NCBI GenBank assembly: GCA_937922985.1
Contig: CALAKV010000028.1
Span: forward strand, 1 to 19,437
Source: an uncultured bacterium
GTDB taxonomy: Bacteria; Patescibacteriota; Saccharimonadia; Saccharimonadales; Saccharimonadaceae
Direction of reading: 5' to 3'
Length of the DNA stretch: 19,437 bases
This document shows, in pieces, positions 13,757 to 19,437 of the stretch (position 1 is its first letter; every line of letters starts with the position of its first letter). The notes beneath the pieces were generated by a model. It did not search any database. It saw only the letters and a list, made by a program, of their open reading frames with translations, and was not told where the DNA came from. Made by a program: the position numbers and the translations under genes.

Positions 13757-14542
13757 ATGGATTTTATTAGAATTTCGAAAAAACATTCTTTTTGGGGAAA
13801 TATTGCGCATATTTTTTTAAATATTGTTTTGGCGGTTATTGTTTGGCTCTCCATTTATATTACTAAAACTCCTTGGATCGCAATTCTCTTGGTTTTTGTG
13901 AGCAAATGGCGAACTTTTGCTGTTCGGCCAAGATTTTGGCTCGCAAATGTAAAATCAAATCTTGTTGATTTAATTTTTTCGTTGAGTATAGTTATTTTAA
14001 TGTTCTCAACAGATATAGATTATATCTTTTCGCAAGGGCTACTATTGGCTTTATATATATTTTGGTTAACAATTATCAAACCGAGTTCAAAAGAATTATT
14101 TGTGCAAGTTCAAGCTCTTTTTACCGTATTCTTTGGGTTTTCGGCTTTATATTCGATTACTTACGGTTGGAACGAAGCTTTAATTTTTATATTGGCATTC
14201 TTGCTCGGATATTCAACAATTCGGCATATTATTTCATCTTATGCAGATTCAAATATTGAGATTTTCAGTCTTTTTTGGGGTCTAATTGTTGCTGAATTTG
14301 CTTGGATATTTAACTTTTTGGTGATTGGCTATCGCATTAACTTTGCGCCATATTTTAATTTTATAATTCCTCAGGCAGCAATTATTTTAACAGTTTTAAG
14401 TTTTATTGGTTTTAATGTGATTGTTTTAGATAAAGATAAAGAAAGGGAACGAAAAGAATTTCTACCAGAGGTGATTTTTGCAACAATTCTCATCTTGACT
14501 TTATTGTTACTCTTTTCTTCAATCCCAGTTGCGAAAGGTTAA
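13757..14542 (+). CDS. Polytopic membrane protein of unknown function
   Basis: The 261-aa protein is almost wholly hydrophobic, with about nine predicted transmembrane helices (approximately 17-36, 38-53, 64-82, 86-105, 110-133, 136-157, 163-190, 195-220, 232-256). Loops are short. A charged cytoplasmic-looking loop DKDKERERKE lies between the last two helices. No transporter or enzyme signature is recognised, so no function is assigned. The start is predicted to be near-leaderless and has no clear Shine-Dalgarno. The downstream htrA gene begins three bases after its stop, so the two form an operon. This raises the possibility that the protein is a partner or substrate of the HtrA protease. 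Confidence 0.8.
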   Translation: MDFIRISKKHSFWGNIAHIFLNIVLAVIVWLSIYITKTPWIAILLVFVSKWRTFAVRPRFWLANVKSNLVDLIFSLSIVILMFSTDIDYIFSQGLLLALYIFWLTIIKPSSKELFVQVQALFTVFFGFSALYSITYGWNEALIFILAFLLGYSTIRHIISSYADSNIEIFSLFWGLIVAEFAWIFNFLVIGYRINFAPYFNFIIPQAAIILTVLSFIGFNVIVLDKDKERERKEFLPEVIFATILILTLLLLFSSIPVAKG

Positions 14543-14545
14543 GGT

Positions 14546-15703
14546 ATGAATTTTCGAAAATATTTTAAAAAGCCAAAAAGTCAATTTTTAATAGCCATAA
14601 TTATGGTGGCGGTTGTCTTTTGTATAATTATTTTAGCTCAAATCATATCAAAAAGTAATTTTAATAAGAATAAAACTGGGTCTGCAAACTTCAACTTTTC
14701 GGCAAGCGATAAAGCTTCGAATTTTGCGAATCAAATGGATTCTAATTCAATTGAGTCGGTTGCGAATAGAGTTTCGCAAAGTGTTGTTTCTATTGTTAGC
14801 AAAAATCAAAAAAGTTCAAGATTCTTTTATTCAACAGAAGATTCTGCAAGTGCAGGAACGGGAATTATTATTAGTGAAAATGGCTATATCTTAACAAACA
14901 AGCACGTTATTGAAAAATCTTCTGAAATTTTAGTTATCACTAATAGTGGCGATTCTTATGAAAGCGTTAGAGTGGTTATGGTTGACCCAATGAGCGATAT
15001 TGCAATTTTAAAGATTTCGAACGCAAAAGGATTGAAAGCCGCCGAACTTGGAGATTCGAAGAAAATAAATATCGGACAGCAAGTGATTGCGATCGGAAAT
15101 GCTTTGGGTGAATATGACGGTACTGTCACGAGTGGCATTATTTCTGGGATTGGTCGTACGGTTGAGGCCTCTAGTGAAGACGGTTCTTCAAGAGAAGTTT
15201 TGACCGATATGATTCAAACAGACGCAGCAATTAATAGTGGAAATTCTGGTGGTCCTTTAGTGAATGCACAAGGTCAGGTGATTGGAATTAATACTGCGGT
15301 AGCCTCTAAAGCTCAAAGCATTGGTTTTGCAATACCGATCTCTTCAGTAAAGGGTATCTTCAAGTCTATTAGTGAAGGTAAGGAACCAAAACGAGCTTAT
15401 CTTGGAGCGAGTTATATATCAATCAATCCGCAAATTAGAAAAAAATACAATCTTGATGTTTCGAAAGGTGCTTTAGTTAAGTCAAGAAAAGGTAATGCTA
15501 TTGTCTATGGTAGCCCTGCACAAAAAGCTGGTTTAAAGGACGGAGATATAATCATAAAAATTGATGGCGTTGAGGTTTCTAAAAATTCCAGCGTTAGTTC
15601 TTTAATCGGCGAAAAGTCCGTTGGTGATACTGTTAATATTTCTTATATTCGAGACGGTAGAGAAAAATCTACTCGCGCAACTCTTGAAGAATATCATAAA
15701 TAA
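14546..15703 (+). CDS. HtrA/DegP-family membrane-anchored serine protease
   Basis: HtrA proteases degrade or refold misfolded exported proteins. The 385-aa protein has an N-terminal transmembrane anchor (about 13-34) following a basic FRKYFKKPK segment, so the protease faces outward. The trypsin-like domain shows the full catalytic triad: H120 in LTNKHVIEK, D151 in DPMSDIAILK and S234 in NSGNSGGPLVN. AIGNALGEYDGTVTSGIISG is the usual active-site neighbourhood. A single PDZ domain occupies about 285-385 (GSPAQKAGLKDGDIIIKIDG). It is three bases downstream of the polytopic membrane protein, with AAAGG just upstream of the ATG. It ends at a bidirectional terminator shared with prmC. Confidence 0.96.
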   Translation: MNFRKYFKKPKSQFLIAIIMVAVVFCIIILAQIISKSNFNKNKTGSANFNFSASDKASNFANQMDSNSIESVANRVSQSVVSIVSKNQKSSRFFYSTEDSASAGTGIIISENGYILTNKHVIEKSSEILVITNSGDSYESVRVVMVDPMSDIAILKISNAKGLKAAELGDSKKINIGQQVIAIGNALGEYDGTVTSGIISGIGRTVEASSEDGSSREVLTDMIQTDAAINSGNSGGPLVNAQGQVIGINTAVASKAQSIGFAIPISSVKGIFKSISEGKEPKRAYLGASYISINPQIRKKYNLDVSKGALVKSRKGNAIVYGSPAQKAGLKDGDIIIKIDGVEVSKNSSVSSLIGEKSVGDTVNISYIRDGREKSTRATLEEYHK

Positions 15704-15729
15704 AAATAACCCCTTGTTGGGTTATTTTT
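15702..15729. terminator. Bidirectional terminator between convergent htrA and prmC
   Basis: AAAAATAACCC (15702-15712) pairs with GGGTTATTTTT (15719-15729), 6-base loop, with a T-run on the plus side. It includes the stop codons of both genes. The stem is nearly identical to the parB/lepB terminator. Confidence 0.88.
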
Positions 15730-16555
15730 TTTCGAAAACAATTGTGTAATTTTCTGAGTAAGTTTTTGAAAAACCGCATTTTTTGGCGTAATTTTCAATT
15801 TCCTCAAATTGAGAAGGGTCAGCTTCAAGAATAATTTTTTGCAATTTTGGTAAATCTTGAGCTTGAAAAATTAAATTAAAAATTGTCTCTAGTCCATTTT
15901 TCTGAGCATAAAGTGCAATTTGTGGTTCATAATTTAGCTCATTATCCTTTTCTAAATTTACCCAATCTTTATTAACATACGGCAAATTTGCTGTAATTAT
16001 TGTTATTTTCGAAAGAATTTCTGACGGTATTTGGCTTAAAAGGTCACTTTCGAAAAGCTCAATTTCGCTTTCAAGGATTTTTATAGCGTTTAGATTCGCC
16101 ACAGAAAGCGCTTGAAGTGAAATATCGCTCGCAAAAAAATCAATATTTCCGCCGAGCTCAGCTTTTAGAGTGATTGGAATTATTCCAGAACCTGTACCAA
16201 CATCTAAAATTTTATCGCCATTTTTGGCAATTTTTTTAGTAATTTCAATTAAGGTTTCAGTTTCCGGGCGAGGAACTAGCACATTTTCGTTCACGAAAAA
16301 AGTTCTTCTAAAAAACTCCTTTTCTCGAAAAATATAAGCTAGCGGAATCCTCTTCAGGCGCTTATTTAAAAAGTTATTAGCGTGAAAAACCAGAGTTTTC
16401 GAAAGCTTTTTTTGCGGATTTGCATGTAAAAAAGTTCGTTCAACTTTTAAAACGTTTGCTAAAATTAGCTCAGCATCAAGTTGTGAACTTTCAATTTTAG
16501 CATTTCTAAGTTTTTGTGCTGATTTTTTCAGCCAAGATTCAATAGTCTCTCGCAT
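15722..16555 (-). CDS. prmC: Release factor glutamine methyltransferase PrmC
   Basis: PrmC methylates the Gln of the GGQ motif in peptide-chain release factors using S-adenosylmethionine. The 277-aa protein has the N-terminal helical release-factor-binding domain (1-80), the linking motif VPRPETE (94-100), the SAM-binding motif DVGTGSG (118-124) and the catalytic tetrapeptide at 190-193. That tetrapeptide reads NLPY where most family members have NPPY. Asn and Tyr, which hold the substrate amide, are kept. It lies three bases downstream of prfA, its substrate gene. No Shine-Dalgarno is visible, so translation is probably coupled to prfA. The stop codon lies within the shared terminator with htrA. 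Confidence 0.95.
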   Translation of the reverse strand: MRETIESWLKKSAQKLRNAKIESSQLDAELILANVLKVERTFLHANPQKKLSKTLVFHANNFLNKRLKRIPLAYIFREKEFFRRTFFVNENVLVPRPETETLIEITKKIAKNGDKILDVGTGSGIIPITLKAELGGNIDFFASDISLQALSVANLNAIKILESEIELFESDLLSQIPSEILSKITIITANLPYVNKDWVNLEKDNELNYEPQIALYAQKNGLETIFNLIFQAQDLPKLQKIILEADPSQFEEIENYAKKCGFSKTYSENYTIVFEKK

Positions 16556-16558
16556 AAA

Positions 16559-17638
16559 TTAGTTATTTTCTGAAGCGTTAGCGGCCAAGAATTCAAGTTC
16601 GGCAGCTTGCAAGTGTTCAACAATATCTGAAATTTGCCCATTCATTGCGGCTGGAATATTGCTTCTTGAAAAGCCAATCCGGTGGTCGGTGATGCGATCT
16701 TGCGGGAAGTTGTAAGTTCGAATCTTTTCAGAGCGGTCGCCAGAGCCAATTAGGCTGCGGCGTTCGGCGGTAAGTTTGGCGTTTTCCTCATCAATTTTAG
16801 CTTGAAGTAGGCGCGCACGCAAAATTCCAAGGGCTTTCTCCTTGTTCTTAATTTGTGATTTTTCATCTTGGTTCGTAACCACCATACCAGTTGGAATGTG
16901 AGTAATTCGCACGGCAGAATCGGTTGTGTTCACACTTTGGCCACCATGACCGCCCGAACGATAAACATCAATTCGCAAATCATTTGGATTGATTTCAATA
17001 TCAGCCTCTTCGGCCTCAGGCAAAACTGCCACTGTTACAGTTGAAGTGTGGATTCTACCTTGAGATTCGGTAGCGGGAATACGCTGAACTCGATGAACAC
17101 CACTTTCGAATTTTAATTTTGAGTAAGGAGCATCGCCTTTTACCCCAAAAACAACTTCTTTATAGCCACCAGCATCGTTGGCAGATTCACTCAAAAGTTC
17201 GGTTTTCAAGCCATTTTGCTCACAATATCGCAAATACATTCGGTAAAGTTCGCTCGCAAAAAGGGAAGCTTCATCGCCACCAGCTCCTGCACGAATTTCG
17301 ACAATCACGTTCTTTTCGTCGTTTGGATCTTTAGGGAGAAGCATTTCGAAAAGTTCCTGCTCAAGACTGGCAAGTTTTTCTTCACTTTCGACAATTTCAA
17401 TTTTGGCAAGTTCTGCAAGTTCACCAGTTTCAAGGCTGGCAAGTTCGCGCGCTTCTTCGATATTTTTTTCAAGATTTTCGCGCAGTTCACCACGCTCGAT
17501 AATTTTTTCGAGTTCGGTGAATCGCTTGTTTTTGGCAGAAAAATCAGGCGAAGAATAAGCGTTTGGCTCGCTCAAAAAAGCCTGAATTTCTTCGCGCTCA
17601 TTTTTAAGTTTATCAAGATTTAGATCAATTTTTGGCAT
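16559..17638 (-). CDS. prfA: Peptide chain release factor 1
   Basis: RF1 terminates translation at UAA and UAG. The protein is 359 aa, the usual length, from MPKIDLNLDKL. The stop-codon recognition tripeptide PAT is at 188-190 in RIPATESQGRIHTS, which marks RF1 and not RF2 (SPF). The catalytic GGQ is at 232-234 in RSGGHGGQSVNTTDS. Further family sequence includes EIRAGAGGDEASLFA and RTYNFPQDRITDHR. An in-frame ATG at 17698 would add 20 residues, but it lies upstream of the probable promoter (TATAAT at 17646-17651). The start at 17638 is therefore preferred and gives a leaderless mRNA. prmC follows in the same operon. ung diverges from it. Confidence 0.97.
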   Translation of the reverse strand: MPKIDLNLDKLKNEREEIQAFLSEPNAYSSPDFSAKNKRFTELEKIIERGELRENLEKNIEEARELASLETGELAELAKIEIVESEEKLASLEQELFEMLLPKDPNDEKNVIVEIRAGAGGDEASLFASELYRMYLRYCEQNGLKTELLSESANDAGGYKEVVFGVKGDAPYSKLKFESGVHRVQRIPATESQGRIHTSTVTVAVLPEAEEADIEINPNDLRIDVYRSGGHGGQSVNTTDSAVRITHIPTGMVVTNQDEKSQIKNKEKALGILRARLLQAKIDEENAKLTAERRSLIGSGDRSEKIRTYNFPQDRITDHRIGFSRSNIPAAMNGQISDIVEHLQAAELEFLAANASENN

Positions 17639-17645
17639 ATAAAAT

Positions 17646-17674
17646 ATTATACCAGAAATTCGCATAAATTTGAA
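17646..17674 (-). promoter_or_regulatory. Promoter of prfA-prmC giving a leaderless mRNA
   Basis: On the minus strand: TTCAAA (17669-17674), 17-bp spacer, TATAAT (17646-17651) preceded by TGG. Seven bases separate the -10 box from the ATG at 17638. The -35 box lies three bases from that of ung. Confidence 0.78.
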
Positions 17675-17677
17675 GTA

Positions 17678-17706
17678 TTGAAATTTGATTGTGATCATGG
17701 TAAGAT
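17678..17706 (+). promoter_or_regulatory. Promoter of ung giving a leaderless mRNA
   Basis: TTGAAA (17678-17683), 17-bp spacer, TAAGAT (17701-17706) preceded by TGG. The ATG at 17713 follows after six bases, so the transcript should begin at the start codon. Confidence 0.8.
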
Positions 17707-17712
17707 TTTAAT

Positions 17713-18375
17713 ATGAAAATAACCTCTTGGCGTGAATTTATTGAAAATGAAGCCACAAAGCCATATTTTAAAAAGTTGTGGCAAAAAGTTGAACGTGAAC
17801 GTGCTTCGAAAGAGATTTTTCCCGCAAGAGAAGAGATTTTTTCTTGTTTTAAAAAATGCCCGCTTGAAAAAACTAAGGTTGTGATTATCGGTCAAGATCC
17901 TTATCATGGAGAAGGGCAGGCGCACGGAATGAGTTTTTCGGTTAAAAAAGGCGTTAAAATTCCACCAAGTTTGCAAAATATTTATAAAGAACTGCAAAGC
18001 GATTTAGGAATTGAGCCGGCCAGTGATGGTTCTTTAGAATCTTGGGCGGAGCAAGGTGTTTTACTACTAAACACTTCTTTTAGCGTTGAAAAAGGCAAGC
18101 CAGCAAGCCACGCAAATTTTGGTTGGATGGAATTTTCAGAACATGTTTTAGACTTTTTGAATGATTTCGAAAAGCCGTTAGTTTTTATTTTGTGGGGAGC
18201 GCATGCACAAAAAATTGGCACTCGAATAACGAACCTGAAGCATCTTAAAATTGAGAGTGCGCATCCTTCGCCATTTTCGGCACGGCGTGGATTTTTTGGT
18301 TCAAAGCCTTTTTCGAAAGCGAATAAATTTTTAGAACAAAATGGTGAAACTCCAATTGATTGGCGGGTAAAATAG
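17713..18375 (+). CDS. ung: Uracil-DNA glycosylase, family 1
   Basis: Ung removes uracil from DNA and starts base-excision repair. The 220-aa length is normal. The water-activating loop GQDPYHGEGQAHGMSFSV contains catalytic D62. IPPSLQNIYKEL (the 4-Pro loop region) and QGVLLLNTSF follow, and the minor-groove intercalation loop is HPSPFSARRGFFGSKPFSK with catalytic H184. It ends IDWRVK, a common C-terminus for the family. It appears leaderless from an extended -10 promoter, diverges from prfA, and converges on the bL31 gene with a shared bidirectional terminator. Confidence 0.97.
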   Translation: MKITSWREFIENEATKPYFKKLWQKVERERASKEIFPAREEIFSCFKKCPLEKTKVVIIGQDPYHGEGQAHGMSFSVKKGVKIPPSLQNIYKELQSDLGIEPASDGSLESWAEQGVLLLNTSFSVEKGKPASHANFGWMEFSEHVLDFLNDFEKPLVFILWGAHAQKIGTRITNLKHLKIESAHPSPFSARRGFFGSKPFSKANKFLEQNGETPIDWRVK

Positions 18376-18382
18376 TAAAATA

Positions 18383-18412
18383 AAAAATCTCACATTTAGT
18401 CGTGAGATTTTT
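18383..18412. terminator. Bidirectional terminator between convergent ung and the bL31 gene
   Basis: AAAAATCTCAC (18383-18393) pairs perfectly with GTGAGATTTTT (18402-18412), 8-base loop, with A/T-runs on either side that serve both strands. Confidence 0.9.
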
Positions 18413-18421
18413 CTAGATGAA

Positions 18422-18742
18422 TTATCGTTCAGCTTTTTTAGCTTTTTCAGCAGCTTGTTTTTTGGCTTTGTTTGCCAAAGCTTCTTTACGAGCGGCAGCC
18501 ATTTCTTGAGCTCGTTTGAAGCGATCAACACGACCTTCGGTGTCGATGATTTTTTCTTCACCAGTAAAGAATGGGTGAGAAGCACTTGAAATGTGCATTT
18601 TTACAAGTGGGTATTCGTTGCCGTCTTCCCATTTGATAGTTTCTTTTGAATCTGCTGTTGAGCGAGTCAAGAAAGCAAATCCAGCCACCTCGTCGCTAAA
18701 TACGACAGGGCGATATTCGGTTGGATGTAAATTCTTTTTCAT
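18422..18742 (-). CDS. rpmE: 50S ribosomal protein bL31, cysteine-free (type B) form
   Basis: bL31 bridges the ribosomal subunits near the central protuberance. The 106-aa protein starts MKKNLHPTEYRPVVF and has SSASHPFFTGEEKIIDTEGRVDRFKRA, the diagnostic C-terminal half of bL31. It has no cysteines, so it is the zinc-independent type; the symbol rpmE2/rpmE B could equally be used. After the conserved domain it carries a Lys/Ala-rich helical tail of about 30 residues (ALANKAKKQAAEKAKKAER), making it longer than the usual 80-90 aa. The promoter leaves only nine bases between the -10 box and the ATG, so the leader is very short and lacks a Shine-Dalgarno. Confidence 0.94.
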   Translation of the reverse strand: MKKNLHPTEYRPVVFSDEVAGFAFLTRSTADSKETIKWEDGNEYPLVKMHISSASHPFFTGEEKIIDTEGRVDRFKRAQEMAAARKEALANKAKKQAAEKAKKAER

Positions 18743-18751
18743 AACTTTTAT

Positions 18752-18780
18752 ATTTTAGCAAATTATTTTAAAAAATGCAA
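18752..18780 (-). promoter_or_regulatory. Promoter of the bL31 gene, near-leaderless
   Basis: On the minus strand: TTGCAT (18775-18780), 17-bp spacer, TAAAAT (18752-18757) preceded by TGC. The ATG at 18742 is nine bases from the -10 box. Confidence 0.75.
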
Positions 18781-18825
18781 ATAAAAATTTTCGAAAAATA
18801 ATATTATAAAACATTAAGCTTGTGC

Positions 18826-18854
18826 TTGCAAATTAATTGTGGATGGTGTATTTT
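18826..18854 (+). promoter_or_regulatory. Possible promoter of the coiled-coil surface protein
   Basis: TTGCAA (18826-18831), 17-bp spacer, TATTTT (18849-18854). The -10 is imperfect and has no TGn extension; TAATAT at 18862-18867 is an alternative. The gene has a conventional leader with AAAGGAG (18874-18880). Confidence 0.4.
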
Positions 18855-18884
18855 GGTGTTGTAATATAAAATTAAAGGAGTTTT

Positions 18885-19437
18885 ATGAAGAATAAAATTA
18901 TAATTCCAGCTGTCGTTGCGGTTTTTGCGGTTTCTGGAATAAGCACGGTCGGGTATGGGTACCAAGCTCATGCGCTAACGCCTGAACAGGAAGAGGCCAC
19001 TCATATGGCTACAATTAACGGTTATCTCAATATTCTTGAGAAGAAAATTGCCCAAGCACCAGATCTAGAGACTGCTAATAAATATTTGGCTGAATATGAG
19101 TCAGGTATTCAATATAGTTTGGCTGGGTTGAGTGCTCCAAATCAGATTACTGTGCGTAACTCAATTGAGTCACTAAAACAAAAGATAAATAATTTAAGAG
19201 CTAATAATGTAGCTCAGGCGGCTAAATCATCAAGCGATAATTTGCGCCAAGAAGTTAGAAGTGAAATTGCTGCGCTAAAGAGTAGCATTCAAAATACGAA
19301 TAATCGAATCGACCAAGAAAAAGATGGCATCATCAAATATGTAGCTCAAGAAAAAGACGGTATCATCAACTACGTTAAAACTGAAAAAGATGGCATCATC
19401 AAATATGTAGCTCAAGAAAAAGACGGTATCATCAACT
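18885..19437 (+). CDS. Secreted coiled-coil protein with 11-residue tandem repeats, 3'-truncated
   Basis: This gene runs off the window end; 184 codons are present. Residues 1-30 form a signal peptide (MKNKIIIPAVVAVFAVSGIS, cleavage expected after AHA at 28-30). A helical region follows (31-144) with SLKQKINNLRANN and LRQEVRSEIAALKSSIQ, typical of coiled coil. From residue 145 the protein consists of 11-residue units alternating EKDGIIKYVAQ and EKDGIINYVKT. Eleven-residue (hendecad) periodicity suits a right-handed or straight coiled-coil stalk. The ATG at 18885 has AAAGGAG four bases upstream. The codon choice is uniform within repeats. It is probably a cell-surface fibre or adhesin; the tip or anchor domain lies outside the window, so that role is inference. 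Confidence 0.85.
   Translation, partial: MKNKIIIPAVVAVFAVSGISTVGYGYQAHALTPEQEEATHMATINGYLNILEKKIAQAPDLETANKYLAEYESGIQYSLAGLSAPNQITVRNSIESLKQKINNLRANNVAQAAKSSSDNLRQEVRSEIAALKSSIQNTNNRIDQEKDGIIKYVAQEKDGIINYVKTEKDGIIKYVAQEKDGIIN
19317..19437 (+). repeat. 33-bp/66-bp in-frame tandem repeat
   Basis: Units begin at 19317, 19350, 19383 and 19416 (the last cut by the window end). Units 1 and 3 are identical over 33 bases, and unit 4 matches unit 2 as far as it goes, so the true period is 66 bases (22 residues). Identity at synonymous positions points to recent duplication. Confidence 0.92.

Noticed and set aside
17639..17698. Upstream ATG adding 20 residues to RF1
   Set aside because: The extension overlaps the probable prfA promoter and is not RF1-like; MPKIDLNLDKL is the usual type of start.
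1094..18742. UGA recoded as a sense codon, as in Gracilibacteria/SR1
   Set aside because: All recognised genes are full length under the standard code without in-frame TGA, so no recoding is needed.
19317..19437. 33-bp repeats as a CRISPR array
   Set aside because: The repeats are contiguous, have no spacers, and stay in frame within a secreted protein gene.
1..19437. Insertion sequences, prophage genes, tRNA or rRNA genes
   Set aside because: No transposase, integrase, terminal inverted repeats, tRNA cloverleaf or rRNA sequence was recognised.

Overview
The window is AT-rich and gene-dense. It carries a housekeeping block that strongly suggests Candidatus Saccharibacteria (TM7) or a close relative in the Candidate Phyla Radiation. 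The reasons are small intergenic gaps, a eukaryote-like (type 2) isoleucyl-tRNA synthetase, the ftsZ-nrdR linkage, Gram-positive-style surface proteins with signal peptides and an LPXTG-type anchor, and a set of apparently leaderless genes. The assignment is inferred from gene content, since no 16S or phylogeny could be run.

Layout. 1-1787: an overlapping operon of ftsZ (5' end outside the window), nrdR and a small thioredoxin-fold protein. 1861-2242: two overlapping small genes of unknown function on the minus strand. 2309-6464: an extended -10 promoter, a compact isoleucine T-box leader (specifier ATC), a PD-(D/E)XK/DUF5655 nuclease-like gene and ileS, so tRNA-Ile charging should control both the nuclease and the synthetase. 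6473-10784: a strong promoter lying in a hairpin, a small acidic protein, then a two-gene surface operon (711-aa membrane protein with Pro-rich spacer; 478-aa secreted DUF11/LPHTG protein). 10903-13056: rplU on the minus strand, diverging from parA-parB. 13063-15729: lepB on the minus strand, diverging from a polytopic membrane protein and an HtrA protease. 15722-17638: prfA-prmC on the minus strand (release factor 1 and its methyltransferase), diverging from ung. 18422-18742: a bL31 gene on the minus strand. 18885-end: a secreted coiled-coil protein entering 11-residue tandem repeats, cut by the window edge.

The main observations are these. (1) The palindrome TTCGAA occurs more than 50 times, in coding and noncoding DNA and in several reading frames, where about six or seven would be expected. 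(2) An ultrashort Ile T-box is separated from ileS by a nuclease gene. (3) NrdR has lost all four zinc-ribbon cysteines. (4) Several genes have a consensus extended -10 box only 6-10 nt before the ATG, implying leaderless or near-leaderless mRNAs. (5) One promoter's -10 box sits exactly in the loop of the preceding hairpin. All 20 complete stop codons are TAA or TAG; TGA is never used. Convergent pairs share bidirectional terminators.
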